Positions 1-7,520 of a DNA stretch of 64,000 nucleotides are shown piece after piece. Every line of letters starts with the position of its first letter. Position 1 is the stretch's first letter. The notes beneath the pieces are model-generated. The model saw nothing but the letters and a program-made list of their open reading frames with translations. It searched no databases and was not told the origin of the DNA. A program made the translations under genes and the position numbers. This DNA is from Halieaceae bacterium. Lineage in GTDB: Bacteria > Pseudomonadota > Gammaproteobacteria > Pseudomonadales > Halieaceae. The stretch lies in NCBI GenBank assembly GCA_028280635.1, contig JANQLM010000125.1, forward strand, positions 1-64,000, given 5' to 3'.

Positions 1-52
1 CGGGACCGTATGCGGCCAGGACGGCCGCATCCGAGCGAGACAGGGACGTCAT
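1..52 (-). CDS. N-terminus of a gene cut by the left edge
   Basis: An ATG at 52 on the minus strand opens a frame that stays open to the window edge (17 codons, beginning MTSLSRSDAAVLAAYG). It points the same way as the genes that follow, so it could be the next gene in line. There is no strong Shine-Dalgarno sequence before the ATG, and the visible part is too short to assign a family. The 86 bases between it and the next gene hold nothing I recognise. Confidence 0.35.
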   Translation of the reverse strand, partial: MTSLSRSDAAVLAAYGP

Positions 53-138
53 GCTTTTAGCGTGTCCCGAAAGGGCACCGGGTGCCGCGCGTGCGGCCTA
101 CGAAGTGGGCAGAAATACTCTAGGCGTTCTGCTTTAGA

Positions 139-645
139 CTAGTCAGGGATGTGCCGCAGCCGGTCGAGGTGGATGAAGTGACGGCGGTTGGCGCGGTCTA
201 CGCCGTAGAGGACCAGGGTCCAGGTGCTGCCGGCGTCTTCGACGCGCCAGACGCTGTAGCGTTGGCGGTCGTCGTGGCCGTAGAGGATGCGCTGCTCGAA
301 GCTGCGGTTGGCCCACTGGGCACTGGAGCCGCAGGCGCGGCCGCGGCACTCGAACAATAGCTCCGCATCTTCCGGTAATTGCTCAAGGTACCAGTCGTAG
401 CCCTCGTCAGCGGTAAAGCCCTCCTGCACCTGCCAGGTGACACGGGTGAGCTCGCCGCGAATGACCTCGCTATTGGCCAGCCGCCAGCGGCTGTGAATCT
501 TCTGGTAGGCGCCCAGGCCCAGCAGGTAGTCCAGGGTTTCCGGGCCGCTTTCGCTGAACACCTCGGCATAGCGCCAGGTCGCATCCAGTGGCGCTGCCAC
601 CGCCGTCAGCGAGAACAGCAGCAACACAGCGGCCAGCCGCCTCAC
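139..645 (-). CDS. DUF4892-like exported protein
   Basis: A 168-aa protein with an N-terminal signal peptide (hydrophobic core about residues 5-16, cleavage near AVAA). The C-terminal half carries the pattern C-x-G-R-x-C-G-S-S followed by an aromatic-rich LYG...Q.Y stretch that I associate with the DUF4892 family of Pseudomonas and relatives. The two Cys could form a disulfide in the periplasm. The function of that family is unknown to me. The start overlaps the stop of the upstream hydrolase by four bases, which suggests co-transcription. Confidence 0.6.
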   Translation of the reverse strand: MRRLAAVLLLFSLTAVAAPLDATWRYAEVFSESGPETLDYLLGLGAYQKIHSRWRLANSEVIRGELTRVTWQVQEGFTADEGYDWYLEQLPEDAELLFECRGRACGSSAQWANRSFEQRILYGHDDRQRYSVWRVEDAGSTWTLVLYGVDRANRRHFIHLDRLRHIPD

Positions 646-1502
646 GAGACCGGCTCCCGGGCTGTGCCGGTGTAGAACGCCTGTAGCTGTGCGGCGGCAA
701 TATCGACGGCGTCGTCCATATGGCAGTGATGGCCTCCGGGCATAGTTTCTACCCGAATGGACTCGGGCAGTTCCGGAACTTCAAAGCGCTGGCTCATCCC
801 GGACTCCGCCAATAGTAGCAGCCCGGGCATGGAAATCCCGGCCAGCACCGCTTCCACGTGAGCGCGGGTCAGCTTCATGGCCGAGGCGCCCTGCAGGCGG
901 GCATCGTGGGACCAGCACCAGCCATTCTCCACCGGCCGCAGGTTGCGCTCGGCAATCAGCCGCGCCGCCGCCGGCGCCAGGCCCTTGCGCTCGCGCACCA
1001 TGACCGCGTCTTCAATGCGCGTAAAGGTGCGGCCGGGGCGGTCCAGCAGATTGTGTTTATCGGCGAGGAACTCCGCCAGTTGCTTCGGGTAATCCGCGGC
1101 ATCCGCCAGCGGCGGCACGATGCCGTCCAGCCAGGCCACCCTCTCGACCCGTTGCGGCCGGGCGGCTGCGTATAGCGAACAGATCATGGCCCCGCGGGAA
1201 TGGCCCAGCAGTGCAAAACGCAGCCAGCCCAGCAATTCGACCACCGCTTCGATATCCGGCAGATCGCTCCAGGCGTTGTACTCACCGTCGGCGGCGCGGT
1301 GGTCACTCTGGCCGTGGCCGGCCATGTCCAGCGCTACGATATGCAGCGGTGCATCGAGGGACATGAGCGTTTCCGCCAGCGGCCGAAAGCTGGCGGCATT
1401 GTCCAGCCAGCCGTGCAGGGCCAGCACCGGCACGCCGCCGGGCTCACCCCATTCCAGTGCGGCCAGGCGCCGGCCGTAAACCTCGAAGTCACGTTCCCGC
1501 AC
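642..1502 (-). CDS. alpha/beta-fold hydrolase
   Basis: A 286-aa alpha/beta hydrolase. Visible are the oxyanion-hole HGW (residues 30-32), the strand and turn ending in DMAGHGQSD, the nucleophile elbow G-H-S-R-G (Ser102), and a late GGHHCHMD segment likely to carry the catalytic His. The length is normal for the superfamily. The substrate cannot be read from sequence; small ester or acyl-thioester hydrolases are typical. The start is GTG, three bases after the sixA stop, so it probably lies in one operon with sixA and gpsA. Confidence 0.75.
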   Translation of the reverse strand: MRERDFEVYGRRLAALEWGEPGGVPVLALHGWLDNAASFRPLAETLMSLDAPLHIVALDMAGHGQSDHRAADGEYNAWSDLPDIEAVVELLGWLRFALLGHSRGAMICSLYAAARPQRVERVAWLDGIVPPLADAADYPKQLAEFLADKHNLLDRPGRTFTRIEDAVMVRERKGLAPAAARLIAERNLRPVENGWCWSHDARLQGASAMKLTRAHVEAVLAGISMPGLLLLAESGMSQRFEVPELPESIRVETMPGGHHCHMDDAVDIAAAQLQAFYTGTAREPVS

Positions 1503-1505
1503 GGT

Positions 1506-1991
1506 CTATTGCCGGGTGAATTCCGGAGGGAAAGCGTGCCAGGCAAGCGTCGCCATGCCCTGGCCAACAATCTTCATGTCCAATGCGACAATGCCCGCCG
1601 GCGGAAATCCCGGCAGCGGGTAGAAGCCCCGGTCTCCGGCGACAAACCAGCCGACCAGCTCCGCCACCAGCGGCAGGTGACTGACCAGCACAACGGACTG
1701 CCCGCCACAGGCTTCGATGGCATCCACCACCGACTGTTCCGTGGTCGGCGGTAACAGGCTCAGCTCTTCGCGGCTCTCCACCTCGCCCAGCGCTTCCACC
1801 GCGGTAGCCAGGATGCAGTCGCGAGTCTGCCGGGTGCGCAGCTTGGGGCTGTACAGAACGGCGTCAAAGCCATCCGAGGTAAGCAGGCGGCCCGCGTCAT
1901 TGGCATTCTGGATGCCGTGGTCGGTCAGCGCCCGTTCACCGCCGCCGCGGGGTGGCGCCGCATCGCCATGGCGCACCACGTATACACGCAT
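1506..1991 (-). CDS. sixA: phosphohistidine phosphatase SixA
   Basis: A 161-aa histidine-phosphatase-family protein of SixA size. The phosphoacceptor RHG motif is at residues 7-9 ([10 protein letters not shown]), and a second conserved His sits in SHLPLV (His105). In E. coli SixA removes phosphate from phosphohistidine on HPt domains and the nitrogen phosphotransferase system. The start codon shares one base with the stop of gpsA, so the two are translationally coupled. The gpsA-sixA pairing is common in gammaproteobacteria and supports the call. Confidence 0.85.
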   Translation of the reverse strand: MRVYVVRHGDAAPPRGGGERALTDHGIQNANDAGRLLTSDGFDAVLYSPKLRTRQTRDCILATAVEALGEVESREELSLLPPTTEQSVVDAIEACGGQSVVLVSHLPLVAELVGWFVAGDRGFYPLPGFPPAGIVALDMKIVGQGMATLAWHAFPPEFTRQ

Positions 1992-3028
1992 CAGTGCCCG
2001 GCTCCCAGGGAAAACTCTACGTCCTGGGGTTGCTCAGCCAACATCATGCCGCCGATCACCTCGTCGAGGGTCCTGCGTTCGTAGAGGATAGCGTACAGGC
2101 CGCTGACCAGCGGCATGTAGATCTCCCGGCGTTCCGCCTCCGCTTTCAGCAGCTTCAGCGTGTTGACGCCTTCCGCCACCTGCCCCAGGTCGGCGAGAAT
2201 CTCGTCCAACGATTGTCCTTCGCCGAGCGCGTAGCCCACCCGGTAGTTGCGGCTCAGCGGTGAAGAGCAGGTGACGATCAGGTCGCCGACCCCCGCCAGG
2301 CCCAGAAAGGTCAGTGGGTCGGCGCCGAGACTGACTGCGAAGCGGGACATCTCAGCCAGGCTCCGGGTCAGCAGCATCCCGATGGTGTTCTCCCCCACCC
2401 CCAGGGCCGCGCCCAGACCGGCCATGATGGCGTAGACATTCTTGAGCGCACCGCCCAGCTCCACGCCATACATATCGCTGCTGGAATAGACCCGAAAACT
2501 GCGACTGTGCAGCAACGCCTGGATGGTTTCACAGAGGGGCGCGTGGCTACTGGCAATCACCGAGCCGGTAATCTGGCCGGCGGCGATTTCCTTGGCAAGG
2601 TTGGGGCCACTGAGCACGCCGATGGGATTATCCGGCAGCTCTTCCGCCAGCACCTGGCTCATCAGCCTGAAACCATCAGCCTCGATGCCCTTGGTGGTGC
2701 TGATCACCAGGGTGCTGGGATCGATACAGGTCGCAAGTTCCCTGGCCACTGCCCGACAGGACTTGCTGGGCACCGCCACGAACACAATATCCACGTCGCT
2801 GACAGCGGCGGACAAATCCGTACTGGCCTTGAGCCCGGGCTCCAGCTTGTAGCCTGGCAGGTAGGTAGGGTTTTCCTGGCTTTCGTTGAGAATCTCGGCA
2901 CGCTCATCGCTGCGCATCCACAGCGTGGTGACGTGGCCGTTGGCCGCGATGATATTGCCGATGACCGTGCCAAAGCTGCCACCGCCCAGTACGGCCACGC
3001 AATGTGGTGAAGGCATAGCCTGCCCCAT
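1991..3028 (-). CDS. gpsA: glycerol-3-phosphate dehydrogenase [NAD(P)+]
   Basis: A cytoplasmic enzyme that makes sn-glycerol 3-phosphate from dihydroxyacetone phosphate for phospholipid synthesis. The 345-aa length fits the family. The N-terminal dinucleotide fold GGGSFGT is at residues 15-21. The catalytic-lysine segment G-A-L-K-N-V-Y-A-I, followed by a glycine-rich AGLGAALG stretch, and the G-D-L-I-V-T-C motif are all present. A second in-frame ATG four codons downstream (3016) has a better-spaced purine-rich upstream region and may be the real start. Confidence 0.93.
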   Translation of the reverse strand: MGQAMPSPHCVAVLGGGSFGTVIGNIIAANGHVTTLWMRSDERAEILNESQENPTYLPGYKLEPGLKASTDLSAAVSDVDIVFVAVPSKSCRAVARELATCIDPSTLVISTTKGIEADGFRLMSQVLAEELPDNPIGVLSGPNLAKEIAAGQITGSVIASSHAPLCETIQALLHSRSFRVYSSSDMYGVELGGALKNVYAIMAGLGAALGVGENTIGMLLTRSLAEMSRFAVSLGADPLTFLGLAGVGDLIVTCSSPLSRNYRVGYALGEGQSLDEILADLGQVAEGVNTLKLLKAEAERREIYMPLVSGLYAILYERRTLDEVIGGMMLAEQPQDVEFSLGAGH

Positions 3029-3051
3029 CTCCCCGTCAGCGTGTCAGTGTA

Positions 3052-3077
3052 GCAGCATCCCGGTACCGGGATGCTGC
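3052..3077. repeat. 26-bp perfect palindrome between htpG and gpsA
   Basis: Two 13-base arms (GCAGCATCCCGGT and its exact complement) meet without a loop. The site lies between the htpG stop (3088) and the gpsA start (3028), both minus strand. As RNA it would form a strong hairpin that could stop or process the htpG transcript. No T-run follows on either strand, so it is not a standard intrinsic terminator. Confidence 0.5.
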
Positions 3078-3087
3078 CCGCCAGACA

Positions 3088-5010
3088 TCAGCCCGCCAGC
3101 TCCAACAGCAGCTTGTTGAGCCGCGCCACGTAAGCGGCGGGATCTTCCAGGGTGCCACCTTCGGCCAGGCTGGCCTGGTCGAAGATGATGCTGGCGAGAT
3201 CGGCGAAGCGATCCTCGTCGGCCTCAGCGTCGAGCTTCTCCAGCAGCGGATGGGTGGGGTTCACCTCGAGGATGGGCTTCGACTCGGGCACTTCCTGGCC
3301 GGCGGCTTCCAGCATGCGGCGCATCTGCGCACCCATGTCGTAGTCACCCACCACCAGGCAGGCCGGCGAGTCGGTCAGACGGGAGGTGGCGCGCACTTCC
3401 TGCACCTGGCCTTCCAGGGCCGCCTGCAGGCGCTCCACCAGGGCCTCGCTTTCCTGCTTGAGCTTTTCCTGGGCTTCCTTCTCTTCCTCGCCCAGGTCCA
3501 GTTCGCCGCGGGCCACGTCCTGCAGGGGCTTGCCGTCGAATTCCTGCAGTTGGTTCATGAACCACTCATCGATGCGGTCAGACAGTAGCAGCACCTCGAT
3601 GCCCTTCTTGCGAAATACCTCCAGGTGAGGGCTGGACTTGGCGGTCTTGAAGTTCTCGGCCACCACGTAGTAAATCTTGTCCTGCCCGTCCTGCATGCGC
3701 TCGATGTATTCAGCCAGGCCCTGGTCCTGGGTTTCGCTGTCGGTATGGGTAGTGGAGAAGCGCAGCAGGCCAGCAATTTTCTCGCGGTTGTTGAAGTCCT
3801 CCGCGGGGCCTTCCTTGAGCACCTCACCAAATTGCTCCCAGAACTTCTGGTACTGCTCCGGCTCCTTTTTGGCCATCTTTTCAAGCATATCCAGCACACG
3901 CTTGGTCAGGGCCGAGCGCATGGCGTCCACCTGCGGATCCTGCTGGAGAATCTCACGGGAGACGTTGAGGGACAGATCGTTGGAGTCCACCACACCTTTC
4001 ACGAAGCGCAGGTACAGGGGCAGGAACTGCTCGGCGTCATCCATGATGAAAGTGCGCTGAACATACAGTTTCAGGCCGCGCACCATCTCGCGGTTATAGA
4101 GGTCAAACGGCGCCCGGCTGGGGATGTAAAGCAGGCTGGTGTACTCCAGCTTGCCCTCCACCCGGTTATGGCTCCAGGTCATGGGGTCGTCGAAATCGTG
4201 GGAGACGTGCTTGTAGAACTCGGTGTACTCCTCATCGCTGACCTCGCTGCGGGAGCGGGTCCACAGGGCGGTGGCCTCATTGATGGCCTCGAATTCCGGG
4301 GCGGCGTCCTCCGCCTTTTCTTCCCCATCTTCATCGCCCTCTTTATCAACAGCGGGCGCCGCGGGCTTTTCCATCATCACCGGCACGGAGATGTGATCGG
4401 AGTACTTCTTGATCACACTACGCACTCGCCAGTCGTCGGCAAACTCCTCGCAGTCGGACTTCAGGTGCAGAATAATGGTGGTGCCACGGCCGGCCTTCTC
4501 GAAATCTTCCACCGAGAACTCGGCCTCACCGCTGGATTCCCAGTGCACGCCCGCGTCCGCCGGGTCGCCGGCCTTGCGGCTCAGCACTTCGACCCGCTCG
4601 GCCACGATAAAACTGGAGTAGAAGCCGACGCCGAACTGGCCAATCAGCTGGGAGTCCTTCTTCTGGTCGCCGGTGAGTTGCTCAAGGAAGGCGGCGGTGC
4701 CGGACTTGGCGATGGTGCCCAGGTGCTCAATCACCTCGGCCCGATTCATGCCAATGCCATTGTCGGCAATGGTGATGGTCCTGTTGTCCTTGTCCACCTC
4801 CACGCGAATGGCGTAATCCGCCTCACCCTCCAGCAGGGCTTCGTTGTTCAGGGAGGCAAAGCGCAGCTTGTCGATGGCGTCGCTGGCGTTGCTGATCAGT
4901 TCACGCAGGAACACTTCCCGGTTGCTGTACAGGGAGTGAATCATCAGGTGCAGCAATTGCTTGGCTTCGGTCTGGAAGCCGAGGGTTTCCTTGTGCGCGT
5001 CTGCGGTCAT
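3088..5010 (-). CDS. htpG: molecular chaperone HtpG (Hsp90)
   Basis: A 640-aa cytosolic Hsp90, close to the usual bacterial length. The N-terminal GHKL ATPase motifs are clear: [21 protein letters not shown] and GQFGVGFYS. The middle domain has the conserved SREILQQ segment, and the C-terminal dimerisation region is complete. A charged insert (about residues 207-225, rich in Asp, Glu and Lys) separates the N and middle domains. A sigma-32 promoter and a good ribosome-binding site (AGGAGA) precede the ATG, so heat-shock control is expected. Confidence 0.97.
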   Translation of the reverse strand: MTADAHKETLGFQTEAKQLLHLMIHSLYSNREVFLRELISNASDAIDKLRFASLNNEALLEGEADYAIRVEVDKDNRTITIADNGIGMNRAEVIEHLGTIAKSGTAAFLEQLTGDQKKDSQLIGQFGVGFYSSFIVAERVEVLSRKAGDPADAGVHWESSGEAEFSVEDFEKAGRGTTIILHLKSDCEEFADDWRVRSVIKKYSDHISVPVMMEKPAAPAVDKEGDEDGEEKAEDAAPEFEAINEATALWTRSRSEVSDEEYTEFYKHVSHDFDDPMTWSHNRVEGKLEYTSLLYIPSRAPFDLYNREMVRGLKLYVQRTFIMDDAEQFLPLYLRFVKGVVDSNDLSLNVSREILQQDPQVDAMRSALTKRVLDMLEKMAKKEPEQYQKFWEQFGEVLKEGPAEDFNNREKIAGLLRFSTTHTDSETQDQGLAEYIERMQDGQDKIYYVVAENFKTAKSSPHLEVFRKKGIEVLLLSDRIDEWFMNQLQEFDGKPLQDVARGELDLGEEEKEAQEKLKQESEALVERLQAALEGQVQEVRATSRLTDSPACLVVGDYDMGAQMRRMLEAAGQEVPESKPILEVNPTHPLLEKLDAEADEDRFADLASIIFDQASLAEGGTLEDPAAYVARLNKLLLELAG

Positions 5011-5050
5011 GCCGTGTCTCCTGTGACTAGATTGGCGTTATCAGCCGCAT

Positions 5051-5076
5051 ATGGGGACCCCGGCGGGGATTTCAAG
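5051..5076 (-). promoter_or_regulatory. sigma-32 (heat-shock) promoter of htpG
   Basis: On the minus strand the sequence reads CTTGAAA (-35, 5070-5076), a 13-base spacer, then CCCCAT (-10, 5051-5056). This matches the RpoH consensus (CTTGAAA, 11-16 bases, CCCCAT). It would start transcription about 33 bases before the htpG ATG at 5010. It is visible directly in the sequence and fits known htpG regulation. Confidence 0.8.
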
Positions 5077-5101
5077 GGCCGTTGAGGCTTAATCTGGCGC
5101 T

Positions 5102-6043
5102 TCAGCGATAGGCATGTCGGCGCAACACCCGCTCGTGGGCTGCGGCACGGGCCCGCAGCAGCCGGTTGAGCACCGATAGCAGCCAGGCCAGGCCCTCATC
5201 CCGGTCCTGGCGCCGGTGCCAGAAGGCATACAGTCGACTGTCCTGCAGCGTTACCGGCGAATGCGTCACCGCCAGTCGGCCGGCGACCATCGCATCTTCC
5301 ACCACCAGTGTGGGGACCACGGCGATCAGGTCGGAGGCCTCCAACAGCGGCGGAATGCCGTGGAAATGGTTCAGGGTCATCGCAATGCGGCGCTTGAGGC
5401 CCTGCTGGGCGAGTTCGCGGTCAGTAAAGCCCACGGTATCGCCAGACAGGGACACCAGCAGGTGGTCGGCGGCGGCAAACTCCTCGATGCTCAGGTCGGG
5501 CTTGGCCAGTGGGTGACCCTTGCGCATCGCGCAGCGGTAGGTGGAATCGTAGAGATACTGGCTGTTGGTGGAATCGCTGCTCAACATCCCCTGGACCGCC
5601 AGCACCATGTCGACCTCGGCATTCTCCAGCAGGGCTTCACCATTGATGATGTTGTAGGGCAATACGTGAACGGCAATACCGGGAGCTTCACGTTCTATGA
5701 CCTGGCGCAGGGCCGGCCATACCAGGTCGATCACGCCGTCAGTGGCCGACACCCGGAATATGCGCTGCGAGGTCTCTGGCTCGAAGCCCCCCGGGGCAAT
5801 GGCCTGGTCCAGCGACTTGAGCGGATCCTGCACCTGCTGCCAGAGCGCCACCGCCCGCTGGGTGGGCTGAATGTTGCGACCCTTTTTTACAAACAGTTCA
5901 TCGCGCCAGGCGGTGCGCATGCGCGACACGGCATTGGAGACCGCCGGCTGGGTCATGGCGAGGCGGTCGGCGGCCCGGGTGATCGAGCCTTCCGTCATGA
6001 TGGCGTCAAACACCACCAGCAGATTGAGGTCCTGGGGTTTCAT
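5102..6043 (-). CDS. LysR-family transcriptional regulator
   Basis: A 313-aa LysR-type regulator. The N-terminal helix-turn-helix is typical (residues about 1-65: FDAIMTEGSITRAADRLAMTQPAVSNAVSRMR), followed by a substrate-binding effector domain (about 90-300). It is divergent from the RND efflux genes across a 131-base AT-rich intergenic region with a perfect palindrome, so it most likely controls that pump and itself. It resembles the NodD/LeuO-like subgroup (KPQDLNLLVVFDAI start). The ligand is unknown. A GAGGA ribosome-binding site precedes the ATG. Confidence 0.88.
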   Translation of the reverse strand: MKPQDLNLLVVFDAIMTEGSITRAADRLAMTQPAVSNAVSRMRTAWRDELFVKKGRNIQPTQRAVALWQQVQDPLKSLDQAIAPGGFEPETSQRIFRVSATDGVIDLVWPALRQVIEREAPGIAVHVLPYNIINGEALLENAEVDMVLAVQGMLSSDSTNSQYLYDSTYRCAMRKGHPLAKPDLSIEEFAAADHLLVSLSGDTVGFTDRELAQQGLKRRIAMTLNHFHGIPPLLEASDLIAVVPTLVVEDAMVAGRLAVTHSPVTLQDSRLYAFWHRRQDRDEGLAWLLSVLNRLLRARAAAHERVLRRHAYR

Positions 6044-6068
6044 CGCGCTGTCCTCAATGGAACGACCA

Positions 6069-6091
6069 ATACATCATATAGAATGATGTAT
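6069..6091. promoter_or_regulatory. palindromic operator-like site, LysR/RND intergenic region
   Basis: ATACATCAT, five bases, ATGATGTAT: a perfect 9-bp inverted repeat in the divergent intergenic region. It begins 26 bases upstream of the LysR start, next to an AT-rich tract (6092-6120) that probably holds the efflux promoter. The outer arms fit the LysR box form (ATAC-N-GTAT with T-N11-A-like dyads). Binding by the adjacent regulator is inference. Confidence 0.6.
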
Positions 6092-6174
6092 TTCATATGA
6101 ATATATAATTTTTTTTATTTTTCGAGCGACCCGATAATGGCCTCCATCGAACATCAACACCGGAGATCAAAGCC

Positions 6175-7449
6175 ATGACTATCGAGCACGTTGTACGCAG
6201 CACCTGGTTGGCCTACGGCCTTCTTATCGTCCTCACCGCCTGCGAGCCTGTCTCAGGCAGCAACCCGGAACCGGTCGAACAGCCCCGCCCCAGCGTGGCC
6301 GTGGCCGAAGTCCAGACTCGCTCCCTGACGGAGTGGGATGTCTTCACCGGCCGCCTGGAAGCACCGGAGAGCGTGGCACTGCGCTCCCGGGTATCCGGCT
6401 ACCTGGCCGAAGTGGCCTTTACCGAGGGCGACCTCGTTGAGCAGGGCGACCTGCTGTTCCAGATCGATGACCGCACCTTCCGCGCCGAAGTGGCCCACCT
6501 CCAGGCAGAGCTGGAGAGCGCCCGCAGTGCCGAAGCCCTGGCCAGTGCGGAAGCCCGCCGCGCTGAGAACCTGATCAAGCGCGGTGCCATTTCCGCCGAG
6601 GTGCGTGACCAGCGCAACGCGACCTACCGCAGCGCGCGCGCCCAGGTGCAGGCAGTGGCCGCCCAACTCGAGTATGCCGAACTGCAGTTGGAATTCACCC
6701 GCGTCACTGCACCGATCAGCGGTCGCGTATCACGCGCCGACATCACTGAGGGCAACTATGTGACGGCCGGCGACAGTGTGCTGACCAGCATCGTCTCCAC
6801 CGGCGAAATCTACGCCTACTTCGACGCTGACGAGCAGACCTACCTGAAGTATGCCCGCATGGCCCGCAACGGCGAACGCCCGGACAGCCGCCAGGTACCG
6901 ACCCCGGTCTACCTGGCACTGGCCGGTGAGGAAGATTTCACCCATGAGGGCTATATTGACTTCATCGACAACCAGGTTGACCCCGCCACCGGCACCATTC
7001 GCGGTCGTGCTGTCATTCCCAACCGCGATGGCATGCTGGTGGCCGGCCTGTTCGCCCGCATCATGCTCACCGGCAGCGGCAGCCACGAAGGCATTCTCAT
7101 CGACGAGAAAGCCGTGGGTACCGACCTCGACACCCGTTACGTCCTGGTGGTCGATGCTGAGGACACCGTGCAATACCGCGCCGTCGAACTGGGCGAGCGC
7201 ATGGCCGGCCTGCGGATCGTCGACAGCGGACTGGTGGATGGCGACCGTGTCATCGTCAACGGCCTGCAGCGGGTACGCCCTGGCACCGTGGTCGAGACTA
7301 CCGCGGCAAACATGATCAGCGACAGCCAGCAGGCTGAACTGCTGGCCCTGGAAGCCCGCGCCAACAGCCGCTCCAATGAGCAGATGCTGGCCGAGAGCGT
7401 GGCCGTGCCCGAAGGCGCCGGCTGGACCATCAAGCACTGGGGCAGCTGA
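6175..7449 (+). CDS. RND efflux periplasmic adaptor (membrane fusion protein), lipoprotein
   Basis: A 424-aa HlyD/AcrA-like adaptor that would link the inner-membrane pump to an outer-membrane channel. The signal peptide ends in a lipobox, L-T-A-C (Cys23), so it should be lipid-anchored in the inner membrane. Seen in order are the barrel-sandwich segment (VALRSRVSGYLAEVAFTEGD), an alpha-helical hairpin (about residues 105-165), the second lipoyl half (FTRVTAPISGRVSR), and beta-barrel and membrane-proximal domains. The pump gene follows 71 bases later. No outer-membrane factor gene is nearby, so the pump would use a TolC-like protein encoded elsewhere. Confidence 0.9.
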   Translation: MTIEHVVRSTWLAYGLLIVLTACEPVSGSNPEPVEQPRPSVAVAEVQTRSLTEWDVFTGRLEAPESVALRSRVSGYLAEVAFTEGDLVEQGDLLFQIDDRTFRAEVAHLQAELESARSAEALASAEARRAENLIKRGAISAEVRDQRNATYRSARAQVQAVAAQLEYAELQLEFTRVTAPISGRVSRADITEGNYVTAGDSVLTSIVSTGEIYAYFDADEQTYLKYARMARNGERPDSRQVPTPVYLALAGEEDFTHEGYIDFIDNQVDPATGTIRGRAVIPNRDGMLVAGLFARIMLTGSGSHEGILIDEKAVGTDLDTRYVLVVDAEDTVQYRAVELGERMAGLRIVDSGLVDGDRVIVNGLQRVRPGTVVETTAANMISDSQQAELLALEARANSRSNEQMLAESVAVPEGAGWTIKHWGS

Positions 7450-7468
7450 GACTACACCAAAGACCTCA

Positions 7469-7492
7469 GGGGCAGCAGAGCTGCCCCTTTTT
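7469..7492 (+). terminator. hairpin plus T-run between adaptor and pump genes
   Basis: GGGGCAGC, loop AGA, GCTGCCCC, then five Ts: an intrinsic-terminator shape lying 20 bases after the adaptor stop and 29 bases before the pump ATG. Because the pump has no other evident promoter, this looks like a partial terminator or attenuator that lowers pump expression relative to the adaptor. Confidence 0.7.
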
Positions 7493-7520
7493 ATAAGCAA
7501 GGAGCACAGAGGCCAACGCC

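Noticed and set aside
3625-5085. A 486-codon open frame on the plus strand opposite htpG
   Set aside because: It is the antisense shadow of a highly conserved, high-GC gene, with a composition typical of antisense frames (Val/Gly/His/Leu-rich) and no ribosome-binding site.
5216-6100. A 294-codon plus-strand frame opposite the LysR gene
   Set aside because: Antisense to a clear LysR protein and running over the operator-like region; no supporting features.
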